Shown in pieces: positions 47,175 to 55,939 of a DNA stretch of 64,000 nt (its first letter is position 1; every line of letters starts with the position of its first letter). The notes under the pieces are model-generated. The model made no database searches. It saw only the letters and a list, made by a program, of their open reading frames with translations, and had not been told where the DNA came from. The DNA lies in the NCBI RefSeq assembly GCF_030541005.1, contig NZ_JASSVM010000008.1:62001-126000 (forward strand). The letters are read 5' to 3'. The DNA comes from Marinobacter sp. SS5-14b. GTDB lineage: Bacteria; Pseudomonadota; Gammaproteobacteria; Pseudomonadales; Oleiphilaceae. A program made the translations under genes and the position numbers.

Positions 47175-48235
47175 GGCTTCCGGCCTTCACAAGCAATCTG
47201 CCAGCCGATATCCGCCAGCAGGCTGGCACGCTTGCCAACTTCCAGCGCATTGGCGTTGGCAGCATTGCCATCCAGGGCCCGCTTGTAAACGCCCTGAAGA
47301 ATGGCCGCCAGCCGGAATAACGAGAACGACAGGAACACGTGCCAGTCATCGATGCCGTCCCGGCCGGTTTTCACGCAGTACCGGGCAATGGTTTCCTGCT
47401 CGCTTGGTATACCAAGCTCCTGCAGATCTTCACCATTCAGGCCTCGCATACCGGGCATGTCAGCAGGCAGGTGGTATGGCAGGCAGTAATAGGCGAGGTC
47501 TGCCAAAGGATGCCCGAGAGTCGACAGTTCCCAATCCAGAATCGCGATTACGTCCGGGCGGTCCGGTGCCAGCATCAGGTTGCCAAACCGGTAGTCACCG
47601 TGGGCAATCGAAGTCTCATCCCTGGCCGGGAGGTTCTCCGGCAACCAGGCCATCAGCTTGTCCATAGCCGGCAGGTCATCCGTCCGGGATGCGAGATATT
47701 GCTTGCTCCAGCGAGCCACCTGGCGGGACACATAGCCCTCCGGACGGCCGTAATCTGCCAGTCCAATAGCGTTGACATCCACAGAGTGCAAAGCTGCCAG
47801 CGTGTCGATAGCTGAGTGATGAGCCCTCATTCGCTCTTCACGCTCCAGCTCTTTGAGTGCTGAATGGGAGTGAATCCTGCCTTCCAGAAAATCCATCACG
47901 TAGAAGGGAGTGCCAATGACCTCACTGTCTTCACACAGTACGCGAGCATTGGGTACCGGAACGGACGTGTGTTCAGCGAGCGCGCGCATAACGCGGTATT
48001 CCCGCTCCACCATGTGAGCCGAAGGCAGCGTCTTTCCCGGGGGCTTCTTCCGCAGTACATAACGCCTGTTGCCGGTATCCAGCAGAAAGGTAGGGTTGGA
48101 TTGCCCGCCCTGAAACTGCTTCACGTCCATCTGGTTACCGAAGTCCGGCAATGCCTGCTGAAGCCAGTTGAGCAGGCGGGCTTCATCGAATTTGTGGGCT
48201 GGCAGAACCGCTACCAGCTCTGGAGTCATGCTCAT
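47171..48235 (-). CDS. APH-fold kinase of the ACAD10/11-like (LvaA-type) group
   Basis: 354 residues. Kinase motifs: KKPPGKTLPSAHMVEREYRVM, IAHGDYRFGNLML (catalytic Asp and Asn) and AILDWELSTLGHPLADLAYY (metal-binding Asp). These proteins are the kinase part of ACAD10/11 and LvaA, which phosphorylate 4-hydroxyacyl-CoA. The ACAD11-like dehydrogenase in the same operon supports that role here. Its end overlaps surE by 4 bp. Confidence 0.88.
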   Translation of the reverse strand: MSMTPELVAVLPAHKFDEARLLNWLQQALPDFGNQMDVKQFQGGQSNPTFLLDTGNRRYVLRKKPPGKTLPSAHMVEREYRVMRALAEHTSVPVPNARVLCEDSEVIGTPFYVMDFLEGRIHSHSALKELEREERMRAHHSAIDTLAALHSVDVNAIGLADYGRPEGYVSRQVARWSKQYLASRTDDLPAMDKLMAWLPENLPARDETSIAHGDYRFGNLMLAPDRPDVIAILDWELSTLGHPLADLAYYCLPYHLPADMPGMRGLNGEDLQELGIPSEQETIARYCVKTGRDGIDDWHVFLSFSLFRLAAILQGVYKRALDGNAANANALEVGKRASLLADIGWQIACEGRKP

Positions 48236-48316
48236 GATTATCTCTTGTCGTTATGTTCTGACTACCCCTGGCGCCAGACAGGTGCCCGGCGGCAGGGGTG
48301 TTCCGGTTTCCCGGTA

Positions 48317-49084
48317 TCAGCAGATGGTTTCACCACCGTCGGCAACAATCACCTGCCCGGTAATGTAGGCACTGGCCGGGGTCGCCAGGAAAACAGCCAG
48401 GCCGGCAATATCGATCGGATCACCGATGCGCCGAAGCGGGGTTTTGTCTTCTGCCCGCTTTACGCGAACCGGGTCTTCCCAAAGCGCTTTGGCAAAATCG
48501 GTCTTGATCAGGCCCGGCGCAATGCTGTTTACACGGATACCCTTCGGCCCCCACTCAACGGCCAGGTTGCGCGCCAGGGCAGCTTCTGCCGCCTTGGACA
48601 CACCGTAAGTGCCGATAGTGGTGTTGCCGCGAATACCGGCAATACTGGACAGCAGCACCACAGAACCTGAGCCTTTTTCGGCCATCTGTGGCAGCACCAT
48701 ATTGGTGAGCCAGAAGGTTCCCTTGACGTTGGTGTCCATGATCTTGTCCCAGGCATCGTCGGTCATTTCCGCGGTCGGACCATACACCGGGTTGGTCGCG
48801 GCGTTGCAAACCAGAACGTCGATGGTGCCCCAGGCTTCGTTAGTTTTGTCGACCAGGTTTTGCAGGTCCTCCTTCTTGCCGACGTGGCAAGCGATGGCCA
48901 TGGCATCAAAGCCCTGGGCCCGCATTTCACTGGCTACCTGTTCACAGGCTTCCGCCTTACGGCTGGAGATCACAACCCGGGCACCACAACGGGCCATTTC
49001 TTCGGCAATGGCCCGGCCAATGCCCTTGGTGGAGCCTGTGATAACAGCCACTTTCCCGGTCATATCAAATAATGGATTAGTCAT
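48317..49084 (-). CDS. Short-chain dehydrogenase/reductase
   Basis: 255 residues from ATG 49084, with AAGGATT upstream; the longer frame overlaps the preceding gene. Cofactor motif is ITGSTKGIGRAIAEEM; active-site Tyr/Lys in TYGVSKAAEAAL, Ser in SSIAGIRG. It oxidises a secondary alcohol or reduces a ketone in the pathway, for example a 3-hydroxyacyl-CoA in Lva-like schemes. It lies between the dehydrogenase and kinase genes. Confidence 0.9.
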   Translation of the reverse strand: MTNPLFDMTGKVAVITGSTKGIGRAIAEEMARCGARVVISSRKAEACEQVASEMRAQGFDAMAIACHVGKKEDLQNLVDKTNEAWGTIDVLVCNAATNPVYGPTAEMTDDAWDKIMDTNVKGTFWLTNMVLPQMAEKGSGSVVLLSSIAGIRGNTTIGTYGVSKAAEAALARNLAVEWGPKGIRVNSIAPGLIKTDFAKALWEDPVRVKRAEDKTPLRRIGDPIDIAGLAVFLATPASAYITGQVIVADGGETIC

Positions 49085-49118
49085 TTCCGAATCCTTATTA
49101 CTCTGGGTAACAGCTGTT

Positions 49119-50321
49119 TCAGCGGTATTGACGCAGTTCAAGCTTGGCTACGGAATCCAGGTGAACCTCATCCGGGCCATCGGCCAGGCGCAGGGTACGG
49201 ACCTTGGCCCAGGCAGATGCCAGGAAGGTGTCCTGGCTAACACCGGCACCACCGTGCACCTGAATTGCACGATCGATAACTTTCAGGGCCATGCTCGGGG
49301 CAATCACCTTGATCATGGCGATTTCCTGGCGGGCCACTTTGTTGCCAACGGTGTCCATCATATGGGCCGCCTTGAGGGTCATCAGGCGAGCCTGCTCGAT
49401 GTCGATGCGACTGCGGGCAATGTCTTTCCGGATGGAATCAAATTCGGACAGCGGGCGACCAAAGGCCTCACGGGCATTCGCGCGCTTGCACATAAGTTCA
49501 AGGGCACGCTCGGCGACACCGATGGTGCGCATGCAATGGTGGATACGGCCCGGCCCGAGGCGACCCTGAGCAATTTCAAAGCCGCGACCTTCACCCAGCA
49601 GGATATTGCTGACCGGCACCCGCACGTTGTCGTAGTGAATCTCGGCGTGGCCGTGCGGCGCATGGTCATAACCGAATACCGTCAGCGGGCGAATCATTTT
49701 CACCCCGGGTGCATCCAGTGGCACCAGAATCATCGACTGCTGCTGGTGCTTGGGAGCGCTGGGATCGGTTTTGCCCATAACGATGGCAATCTTGCTGGTG
49801 GTGGTCATGGCACCTGAAGACCACCACTTACGACCGCTGATAACGTACTCGTCACCTTCACGACGGATCTCGCAAGCAATGTTGGTTGCGTCAGAGGAAG
49901 CGACGTCCGGCTCGGTCATGGAAAAGCAGGAACGGATTTTTCCATCCAGAAGCGGCTTCAGCCACTGTTCCTGCTGCTCCTCGTTTCCGTAACGTGCAAT
50001 GGTTTCCATGTTGCCGGTGTCCGGCGCGGAGCAGTTGAATACTTCAGGAGCCATCTCGGATCGGCCCATAATCTCGCACAGATGCGCGTACTCGAAGTTT
50101 GTCAGCCCGGCACCCAGGTCACTCTCTGGCAGGAACAGGTTCCACAGCCCGGCAGCCTTGGCCTTATCTTTCAGCTCTTCAATGATCGGAACCGGTGCCC
50201 AGCGGTTTTCTGCGGTTGCCACCTGATGGTGATGCTTCTCTTCATTCGGGTAGATGTAGGCATTCATGAACTCGGTTAATTCGGCCTGCAGTTTCTTGGC
50301 CTTGTCAGACAGCTCGAACAT
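49119..50321 (-). CDS. Acyl-CoA dehydrogenase of the ACAD11 type
   Basis: 400 residues. Diagnostic stretches are [28 protein letters not shown] and [21 protein letters not shown], the last being characteristic of ACAD10/11 and related bacterial enzymes; [18 protein letters not shown] and [12 protein letters not shown] also fit. In known cases it acts after phosphorylation of 4-hydroxyacyl-CoA. AGGAAG lies before ATG 50321. The kinase is encoded two genes downstream. Confidence 0.9.
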   Translation of the reverse strand: MFELSDKAKKLQAELTEFMNAYIYPNEEKHHHQVATAENRWAPVPIIEELKDKAKAAGLWNLFLPESDLGAGLTNFEYAHLCEIMGRSEMAPEVFNCSAPDTGNMETIARYGNEEQQEQWLKPLLDGKIRSCFSMTEPDVASSDATNIACEIRREGDEYVISGRKWWSSGAMTTTSKIAIVMGKTDPSAPKHQQQSMILVPLDAPGVKMIRPLTVFGYDHAPHGHAEIHYDNVRVPVSNILLGEGRGFEIAQGRLGPGRIHHCMRTIGVAERALELMCKRANAREAFGRPLSEFDSIRKDIARSRIDIEQARLMTLKAAHMMDTVGNKVARQEIAMIKVIAPSMALKVIDRAIQVHGGAGVSQDTFLASAWAKVRTLRLADGPDEVHLDSVAKLELRQYR

Positions 50322-50387
50322 ATCCGCTTCCTCTTTGTTCAGTTATTTGCGACCGCCACTAACGCCGGCAATCGCGTTAGCAGGCAT

Positions 50388-50828
50388 TCAGACGGGAACG
50401 CCTTCAGGTTTCTCACTACCAGAACGTATCCGGAAAGTACCCTCACCGATTGCAAGCAAATTGCCCTGCTCGTCGTGAACTTCACCGGTACTGTTAAAGA
50501 TCCGGCTTCCACCCGCGCGCTTACGACCGGTCACCCGGATTACGCCCCCGGTGCACTGCCCGGTAAACGTGGTGGTCAGCGAAAGCGTAATAGCCTTGCG
50601 CATGCGCCCGGGATAGGGGCAGTAAGTGCCGGCCTCGGCCATGGCAATATCCAGCAAGGAGGTAAGTACTCCGCCATGGATCACACCACCCAGATTCAGG
50701 TGATCGGCCTGGATTTCCAGCTCGATCACGGCCTCGCCCTCTTCCCACGACACCTGCCGGTAGCCCAACATGTTGTGAAAACCCGGCAAGTCTTTGCCAC
50801 CGGTAATGTGCAGACTACTGTTGCTCAT
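50388..50828 (-). CDS. PaaI-like hot-dog thioesterase
   Basis: 146 residues. The motif HLNLGGVIHGGVLTSLLDIAMAEA is the hot-dog thioesterase signature (Asp/Gly near the active site). It probably releases stalled acyl-CoA to free CoA. Its start shares one base with the SDR stop (position 50828), so both are translationally linked. Confidence 0.88.
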   Translation of the reverse strand: MSNSSLHITGGKDLPGFHNMLGYRQVSWEEGEAVIELEIQADHLNLGGVIHGGVLTSLLDIAMAEAGTYCPYPGRMRKAITLSLTTTFTGQCTGGVIRVTGRKRAGGSRIFNSTGEVHDEQGNLLAIGEGTFRIRSGSEKPEGVPV

Positions 50829-51622
50829 CAGACTTTCATTCCAGGCAGGTTGAGGGACGCGGTGTTCCCGCCATCAACGGCCAGGGCCTGGCCGGTAATG
50901 TAACTTGCGTCGTCACTGGCGAGAAAAAGGATGGCGGCAGCAATTTCTGCAGGGTCGCCATAACGGCGGAGTTCACAACGGGAGCCAAGTTTGTGGGCTT
51001 TTTCGTGTGCCCGGGCATAGTCAAAGACTTTCTGGGTCATACCGGTTTCAACCAGCCCCGGACAAACAGCGTTTACCCGCACGTTGTCCATCCCCAGGTC
51101 ACAGGCTGCGGTCATGGTCAGATTGATCACGCCGGCCTTTGATGCGCTGTAGGCATTGCCTCCAGCCCCCGAACGAATACCAGCAACCGATGCAGTATTG
51201 ACAATGCTGCCCTTCTTGCGGGCCTGCATGTGAGGTGCAACGTGCTTTATCGTCAGCATGGTTCCCAGCAGGTTTACAGCGAGCACTTTCTCCCACTCGT
51301 CACGACTGTTCTCGGTGACCGGCGGATGGGCTCCGGAAATACTGGCGATACCGGCGATATTGCACAGCACATCAATCTGGCCAAAGGTCTTCATGGTTTC
51401 GGCTACCAGGGCAGTTACCGCAGCCTCATCAGCAACATCTGCCACCCGACGCAGCACAGATACACCATCAGCCATCTGATTCTCGGTTTCGAGCAAGCCG
51501 CCCTCGGCGACATCAACAAGCACAACGGATGCCCCTTCGCGACCCAGCCTGAGTGCGGTTGCCCGCCCGATACCACTTCCGGCCCCGGTGACGATTACCA
51601 CTCGCTGATCAAATCGCCCCAT
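50828..51622 (-). CDS. Short-chain dehydrogenase/reductase, operon head
   Basis: 264 residues from ATG 51622 with GGGGAG upstream. Cofactor motif VTGAGSGIGRATALRLG; active site NTASVAGIRSG and YSASKAGVINL. SDRs of this kind oxidise 3-hydroxyacyl-CoA or other alcohols. It is first in the minus operon that also has thioesterase, ACAD11-like, SDR, kinase, SurE and ligase. It shares its promoter region with the divergent ligase gene. Confidence 0.9.
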   Translation of the reverse strand: MGRFDQRVVIVTGAGSGIGRATALRLGREGASVVLVDVAEGGLLETENQMADGVSVLRRVADVADEAAVTALVAETMKTFGQIDVLCNIAGIASISGAHPPVTENSRDEWEKVLAVNLLGTMLTIKHVAPHMQARKKGSIVNTASVAGIRSGAGGNAYSASKAGVINLTMTAACDLGMDNVRVNAVCPGLVETGMTQKVFDYARAHEKAHKLGSRCELRRYGDPAEIAAAILFLASDDASYITGQALAVDGGNTASLNLPGMKV

Positions 51623-51724
51623 GAAATTCTCCCCGCTAACATGATTTATTTTTGTGTGTTCTATTTTGCTTTCCAGATAATTTGTCACGCGCAACGGTTA
51701 TGAGTCAATATAATTGGAAGTTAA

Positions 51725-51739
51725 TTTCATCTAGCAAAA
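51725..51739. promoter_or_regulatory. Putative IclR-type operator between the SDR and CoA ligase genes
   Basis: On the minus strand TTTTGC-TAG-ATGAAA. It lies 24 bp before the ligase start and 11 bp after a TATAAT box at 51709-51714; like the site at 33010 it has the TAG core. Confidence 0.5.
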
Positions 51740-51762
51740 CTACAACATCAAAGGATGACAAA

Positions 51763-53355
51763 ATGAAAACGCAATTTGACGAAATGCCCGTATACGCTCC
51801 CACTGACTCCGGCGAAGCCATGGAGGCCATCGGTTTTCGTATTCAGGCCTTTGCCAGCGGACAAGGCGACAAGACCGCGATCATCGACGAAAAGGGAGCG
51901 CTCAGCTGGGCCGGTCTGCTGCATGAGGTCAACCGCATTGCCAACAGGCTGCGACAAACCGGCCTTAAAAAAGGCGACTGCGTTGCGGCCTTGTCGGAAA
52001 ACAGCAGGGAAATGGTGGCCCTCTATCTGGGAACCCTGGTGGCGGGTGGCTGCATGGTGCCGCTTTCCGGTATGGCCAGCGGCGAATCCCTGGCTCTGAT
52101 GATTCGTGACTGCGGCTCCAGGTTCCTGTTCGTTTCCCGTAAAAACCTCGATATCTGGGCCGAAGCCAGCCCCAGGGCCGGCCTGAATCACGATGAGGTG
52201 ATCGGGCTGGACAACGATGCTGCCGGACAGCATTTAAAGGACTGGCTGGGCTCGATTCCCGCCGAGCCAGACCCGGCGCCGGTAACACTGAACGATCCGT
52301 TCAACATCATTTACAGTTCAGGCACGACCGGAACTCCCAAGGGCATACTCCACGACTACCGGTTCCGCCAGCGGCAAATGGTCAGGATGAGCCGGTTCGG
52401 GCTCAACGGTGAAGCCGTTAACCTTGTATCGACACCAATGTACTCCAACACCACCCTGGTATCGGTGCTACCGACCATTTTCTATGGCGGCACCCTCGTG
52501 CTGATGGCCAAGTTTGATGCCCGTCGCTTCCTTGAACTGGCAGAACAGCACAAAGTCACCCACGCCATGCTGGTGCCCGTGCAGTTTGAGCGCATATTGG
52601 CGGTTCCGGACTTCGACCAGTTTGACCTTTCAAGCTTCAAGCTCAAGCTCTGTACCAGTGCGCCGCTCCGGGCCCATGTGATCGCCGAAACCATGAAACG
52701 CTGGCCAGGCAATATCCGGGAGGTCTATGGCCTCACAGAAGGCGGGATTTCCACCAGCCTCGACTGCGCTGCCTACCCGGACAAATGGGATACCGTCGGA
52801 GTGCCCACCGAAGGGGCTGAAGTAAGGGTGGTCAGCGAAGATGGCAAGGAGCTGCCTCAGGGTGAGATCGGCGAGATTGTCGGGCGCGCGATTTCCATGA
52901 TGCGGGGTTACGTAAACCGCCCGGAGCAGACCAGGGAGATGCTGTGGCAAAGCCCCGATGGACTTGCCTTTTATCGCAGCGGCGATATGGGCCGCATTGA
53001 CGAAGACGGCTTTGTTCATATTCTCGACCGCAGGAAAGACATGATTATTTCCGGCGGTTTCAACATCTACGCCGTAGACCTGGAAAAAGTCGTCCTCAGC
53101 CATCCTGCGGTATCCGATGCTGCGGTTATCGGCATACCCAGCAGCCAATGGGGCGAAACTCCCCTCGCTCTGGTGGTAAAGAAATCCGGATGCCAGGAAA
53201 CAGAAGAGGAAATCCGGGACTGGGCCAACCAGCATCTGGGCAAGACCCAGCGCCTCAGTGCCGTAGAGTTCCGGCAGGAACTGCCTCGCTCTACCATTGG
53301 CAAGGTCTTGAAGCGGGAGCTAAGAACGCCTTACTGGGATAACAGCGCCGGTTAA
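51763..53355 (+). CDS. AMP-forming acyl-CoA ligase
   Basis: 530 residues from ATG 51763, with AAAGGATG upstream. AMP-binding motif IIYSSGTTGTPKGILHDY, then EVYGLTEGGISTSLD, YRSGDMGRIDEDGFV and the C-terminal lysine in RSTIGKVLKREL. It activates a carboxylic acid, perhaps the imported substrate. It ends 4 bp into the convergent enoyl-CoA hydratase gene. Confidence 0.92.
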   Translation: MKTQFDEMPVYAPTDSGEAMEAIGFRIQAFASGQGDKTAIIDEKGALSWAGLLHEVNRIANRLRQTGLKKGDCVAALSENSREMVALYLGTLVAGGCMVPLSGMASGESLALMIRDCGSRFLFVSRKNLDIWAEASPRAGLNHDEVIGLDNDAAGQHLKDWLGSIPAEPDPAPVTLNDPFNIIYSSGTTGTPKGILHDYRFRQRQMVRMSRFGLNGEAVNLVSTPMYSNTTLVSVLPTIFYGGTLVLMAKFDARRFLELAEQHKVTHAMLVPVQFERILAVPDFDQFDLSSFKLKLCTSAPLRAHVIAETMKRWPGNIREVYGLTEGGISTSLDCAAYPDKWDTVGVPTEGAEVRVVSEDGKELPQGEIGEIVGRAISMMRGYVNRPEQTREMLWQSPDGLAFYRSGDMGRIDEDGFVHILDRRKDMIISGGFNIYAVDLEKVVLSHPAVSDAAVIGIPSSQWGETPLALVVKKSGCQETEEEIRDWANQHLGKTQRLSAVEFRQELPRSTIGKVLKRELRTPYWDNSAG

Positions 53356-54092
53356 CGGCGCTGCATGCGACTCAAAGCATTACGGCAGTCGTCGGAACGC
53401 AAGCGCTCACTGAACACACCGCGCTCCCGCTCCAATGCCTGCTGCACCTGGTCGCGCCATGGCGCCTTCATTAAACGCTTGCTGGCCCGCAATGCGTCTC
53501 GGGGCTTTTCTCCCAGCCTGCCCGCCAGGGCCAGGGCCGAATCCACAGCCCGTCCATCATCTACCACGCGGCTTACCAGGCCACACTCACCGGCCTGGGT
53601 GCCATCCAGGGTTTCACCAAGCAACAGCAATTCAGCAGCCATCCGGGAGCCAAGGTGCAATGGCATGGTCACAGTTGAAGCAGCCTCCGGCACCAACCCC
53701 AAATCGACAAAGGCAGTTTTGAACCTGGCCGAGCGCCCCGCAAATACGCTGTCGCAATGGAGCAACATAGTGGTGCCAATACCAATCGCCAACCCTTCCA
53801 CCGCCGCTATCACCGGAGTATCACACGCCATCAATTCTTCAATGAATGCAAGGCCGGCAGAGGGTTTCGGGTTTTCGTCCGTAGCCCGCGCCCGGAAATC
53901 ATCAAGATCGTTGCCGGCGGTAAACACACCTTCAGCACCCGAGATGACGATGGCATGCACATGCTGGTCAGAACTTGCCTCCCGCACATAACCTGCCAGC
54001 TGCTCATACATGTTTCGGTTCAGGGCGTTCTTTTTGTCCGGACGATCTATGACAAGATGGATCGTTTTTTCTTGGCTATATTTCTTGATCAT
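53352..54092 (-). CDS. Enoyl-CoA hydratase/isomerase
   Basis: 246 residues from ATG 54092, with CAGGAG just upstream (another ATG at 54098 is possible). The crotonase oxyanion motif is FTAGNDLDDFRAR and AAVEGLAIGIGTTMLLHCD. The usual catalytic Glu pair is only partly visible: LVPEAASTVTMP holds one Glu. It likely works as a hydratase or double-bond isomerase. Divergent from the DctP gene. Confidence 0.88.
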   Translation of the reverse strand: MIKKYSQEKTIHLVIDRPDKKNALNRNMYEQLAGYVREASSDQHVHAIVISGAEGVFTAGNDLDDFRARATDENPKPSAGLAFIEELMACDTPVIAAVEGLAIGIGTTMLLHCDSVFAGRSARFKTAFVDLGLVPEAASTVTMPLHLGSRMAAELLLLGETLDGTQAGECGLVSRVVDDGRAVDSALALAGRLGEKPRDALRASKRLMKAPWRDQVQQALERERGVFSERLRSDDCRNALSRMQRR

Positions 54093-54205
54093 GTACATCT
54101 CCTGGGTGTCGCCCTCCCCCTCTGAAACAGGAGAAAAACGTCCTATTGCAAATGGCAAATCTTGTGATAAAGTCGAACAACAAAAGTTCACGGTGCAGTC
54201 TTATA

Positions 54206-54220
54206 TTCTGCACTGCGAAA
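54206..54220. promoter_or_regulatory. Putative IclR-type operator upstream of the DctPQM transporter
   Basis: TTCTGC-ACT-GCGAAA, 39 bp before the DctP start and in the region shared with the hydratase gene. Confidence 0.6.
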
Positions 54221-54259
54221 CACGAGCAATGCAACTATAACAAATACTGGAGCAAACTT

Positions 54260-55306
54260 ATGAGCTTCCTTGCCACATTCAGAAAAAACCTTACTACCTA
54301 TGCATCCGCGTTAACACTGGGTGTATCTGCTGTTATCGCCAGCGCACCTGTATACGCTGAAAAAACCTACACCTGGAAGGTTCAGTCCCACTGGCCAGGC
54401 TCCAGCAGCTCCTACCAGGACAGCCTTGGTCGACTGAAGGATGTGATCGAAGAACGCTCTGAAGGCCGGATCAAGCTCCAGCTGTTTGAAGCAGGCGCTA
54501 TGTTCAAGGCCACAGAAACCTTCAATGCCGTGAGTCGTGGCATTCTGGAAATGGGTACGATTTCTCCCGGTTATGCCCAGGACAAGATGACTCTGGCCGG
54601 AATTGCTTCTGGCCTGCCCTTCGCATTCCGAAACGTTTGGGAAGCCGCCTACTTCCACCAGAACATGGGCTTCGAACAAATGCTGCGGGATGAAGCCGCC
54701 AAGTCTGGCGTTTACTGGGCAACCGACAAGGTTTACCCGACCGAAATGGTTACCAGCAAACCCATCAACAGCTGGGAAGACTTCACGGGGCTGAAAATCC
54801 GTTCCTCCGGTGCGCTTCAGAAGTTCCTGACCGAGGCCGGTGCTTCCGCTTCCTATATCCCGGGCAGTGAACTGTACACCGCACTGGATTCCGGCATTGT
54901 AGACGGCGCCCACTGGGGTGCTGCCCAGGGTGCTGCGAGCATGGGCCTGTATGATGTTGCCAAATACCACGTTCAGCCTGCGCTGAACATCGCCGGCACT
55001 GATGTCATCATCGTCAGCCAGAAGGCCTTGGACAAACTTCCGGAAGACCTGCAGCAGGTGGTGAAACAGGCTCTGGATGAGCAATTCTGGATCCGCACCA
55101 ACCAGTATCTGTACAAAGAGCGTATCGCCCTTGCCAAAGCCGTTGCTGATCAAGGTGTTGAAGTAAACGTGATGCCTGAAGATGTTCAGCAGAAGCTTGC
55201 CCAGACAGCCCAGGGCATGTGGGATGAAGAAGCCAAGCGCAGCGATGAGGCCAAGAAGGCTCTGAGCCTGCTCAAGCAGTTCCTTGGCGAACTTGGCTAC
55301 CTCTGA
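54260..55306 (+). CDS. dctP: TRAP transporter solute-binding protein, DctP family
   Basis: 348 residues from ATG 54260 (TGGAGC upstream), with a signal peptide cut near VYAEK. The conserved substrate-site part is DKVYPTEMVTSKPINSWEDFTGLKIRSSG with the arginine that binds the carboxylate. AALDSGIVDGAHWG-type end segments are present. It binds a carboxylate in the periplasm for the following DctQ/DctM permease. Its regulation by the IclR-type site links it to the catabolic genes. Confidence 0.92.
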   Translation: MSFLATFRKNLTTYASALTLGVSAVIASAPVYAEKTYTWKVQSHWPGSSSSYQDSLGRLKDVIEERSEGRIKLQLFEAGAMFKATETFNAVSRGILEMGTISPGYAQDKMTLAGIASGLPFAFRNVWEAAYFHQNMGFEQMLRDEAAKSGVYWATDKVYPTEMVTSKPINSWEDFTGLKIRSSGALQKFLTEAGASASYIPGSELYTALDSGIVDGAHWGAAQGAASMGLYDVAKYHVQPALNIAGTDVIIVSQKALDKLPEDLQQVVKQALDEQFWIRTNQYLYKERIALAKAVADQGVEVNVMPEDVQQKLAQTAQGMWDEEAKRSDEAKKALSLLKQFLGELGYL

Positions 55307-55387
55307 TCTTAAACGCAACACCACAGGCCCCGATTAACCCCCGGGGCCTGTTTTCTCAGTTCACACCCAAGTCCCCCGGAGAGTGCC

Positions 55388-55939
55388 ATGAGCGTAGTCA
55401 GCGCATTCATGAAAGGCGTCACCAGGCTCAACGAGTACGTTGGCCGATGTATAGCCCTGATCGTCTTTCCCATGTTTGTCTTTCTGATACTTGAAGTAGC
55501 TCTGCGCTATTTTTTCAATTCACCTTCGGTGTGGACAAATGAACTGACACAGCTGCTGTTCGGTGTATACGCAGTAATGTCTGGCGGATACATCATGGCC
55601 CACCGCGGGCACGTGAATGTCGATCTGCTGCACTCGACGCTGAAGCTGAGAGCCCAGGGCTTTGTCGACATTTTCACCTCCATTCTGTTTTTCATTTTCA
55701 TGCTGGCACTGGTCTGGTTCAGCTTTGACATGGCATCTGAGTCATTCGAAAGCCGGGAAACCTCCTTTTCTGCCTGGAACCCGCCTATCTGGCCAGCCAA
55801 GGGAGCCATCTTTGTTGCCTCTGTTTTGATGCTGCTGCAAGGCATTGTGAGGTTGCTGGAGGATATCGCCATCGCATTTAACCTGAGCTATTACGACCCC
55901 GCCGAGCGGAAAAGCCATTCTGAAGAAGGAGAAGCATAA
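55388..55939 (+). CDS. dctQ: TRAP transporter small permease, DctQ family
   Basis: 183 residues with four membrane helices. Typical DctQ features are LRYFFNSPSVWTNELTQLLFGVY and GGYIMAHRGHVNVDLL. GGAG precedes the ATG, and the gene overlaps DctM by one base at 55939. Confidence 0.92.
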   Translation: MSVVSAFMKGVTRLNEYVGRCIALIVFPMFVFLILEVALRYFFNSPSVWTNELTQLLFGVYAVMSGGYIMAHRGHVNVDLLHSTLKLRAQGFVDIFTSILFFIFMLALVWFSFDMASESFESRETSFSAWNPPIWPAKGAIFVASVLMLLQGIVRLLEDIAIAFNLSYYDPAERKSHSEEGEA

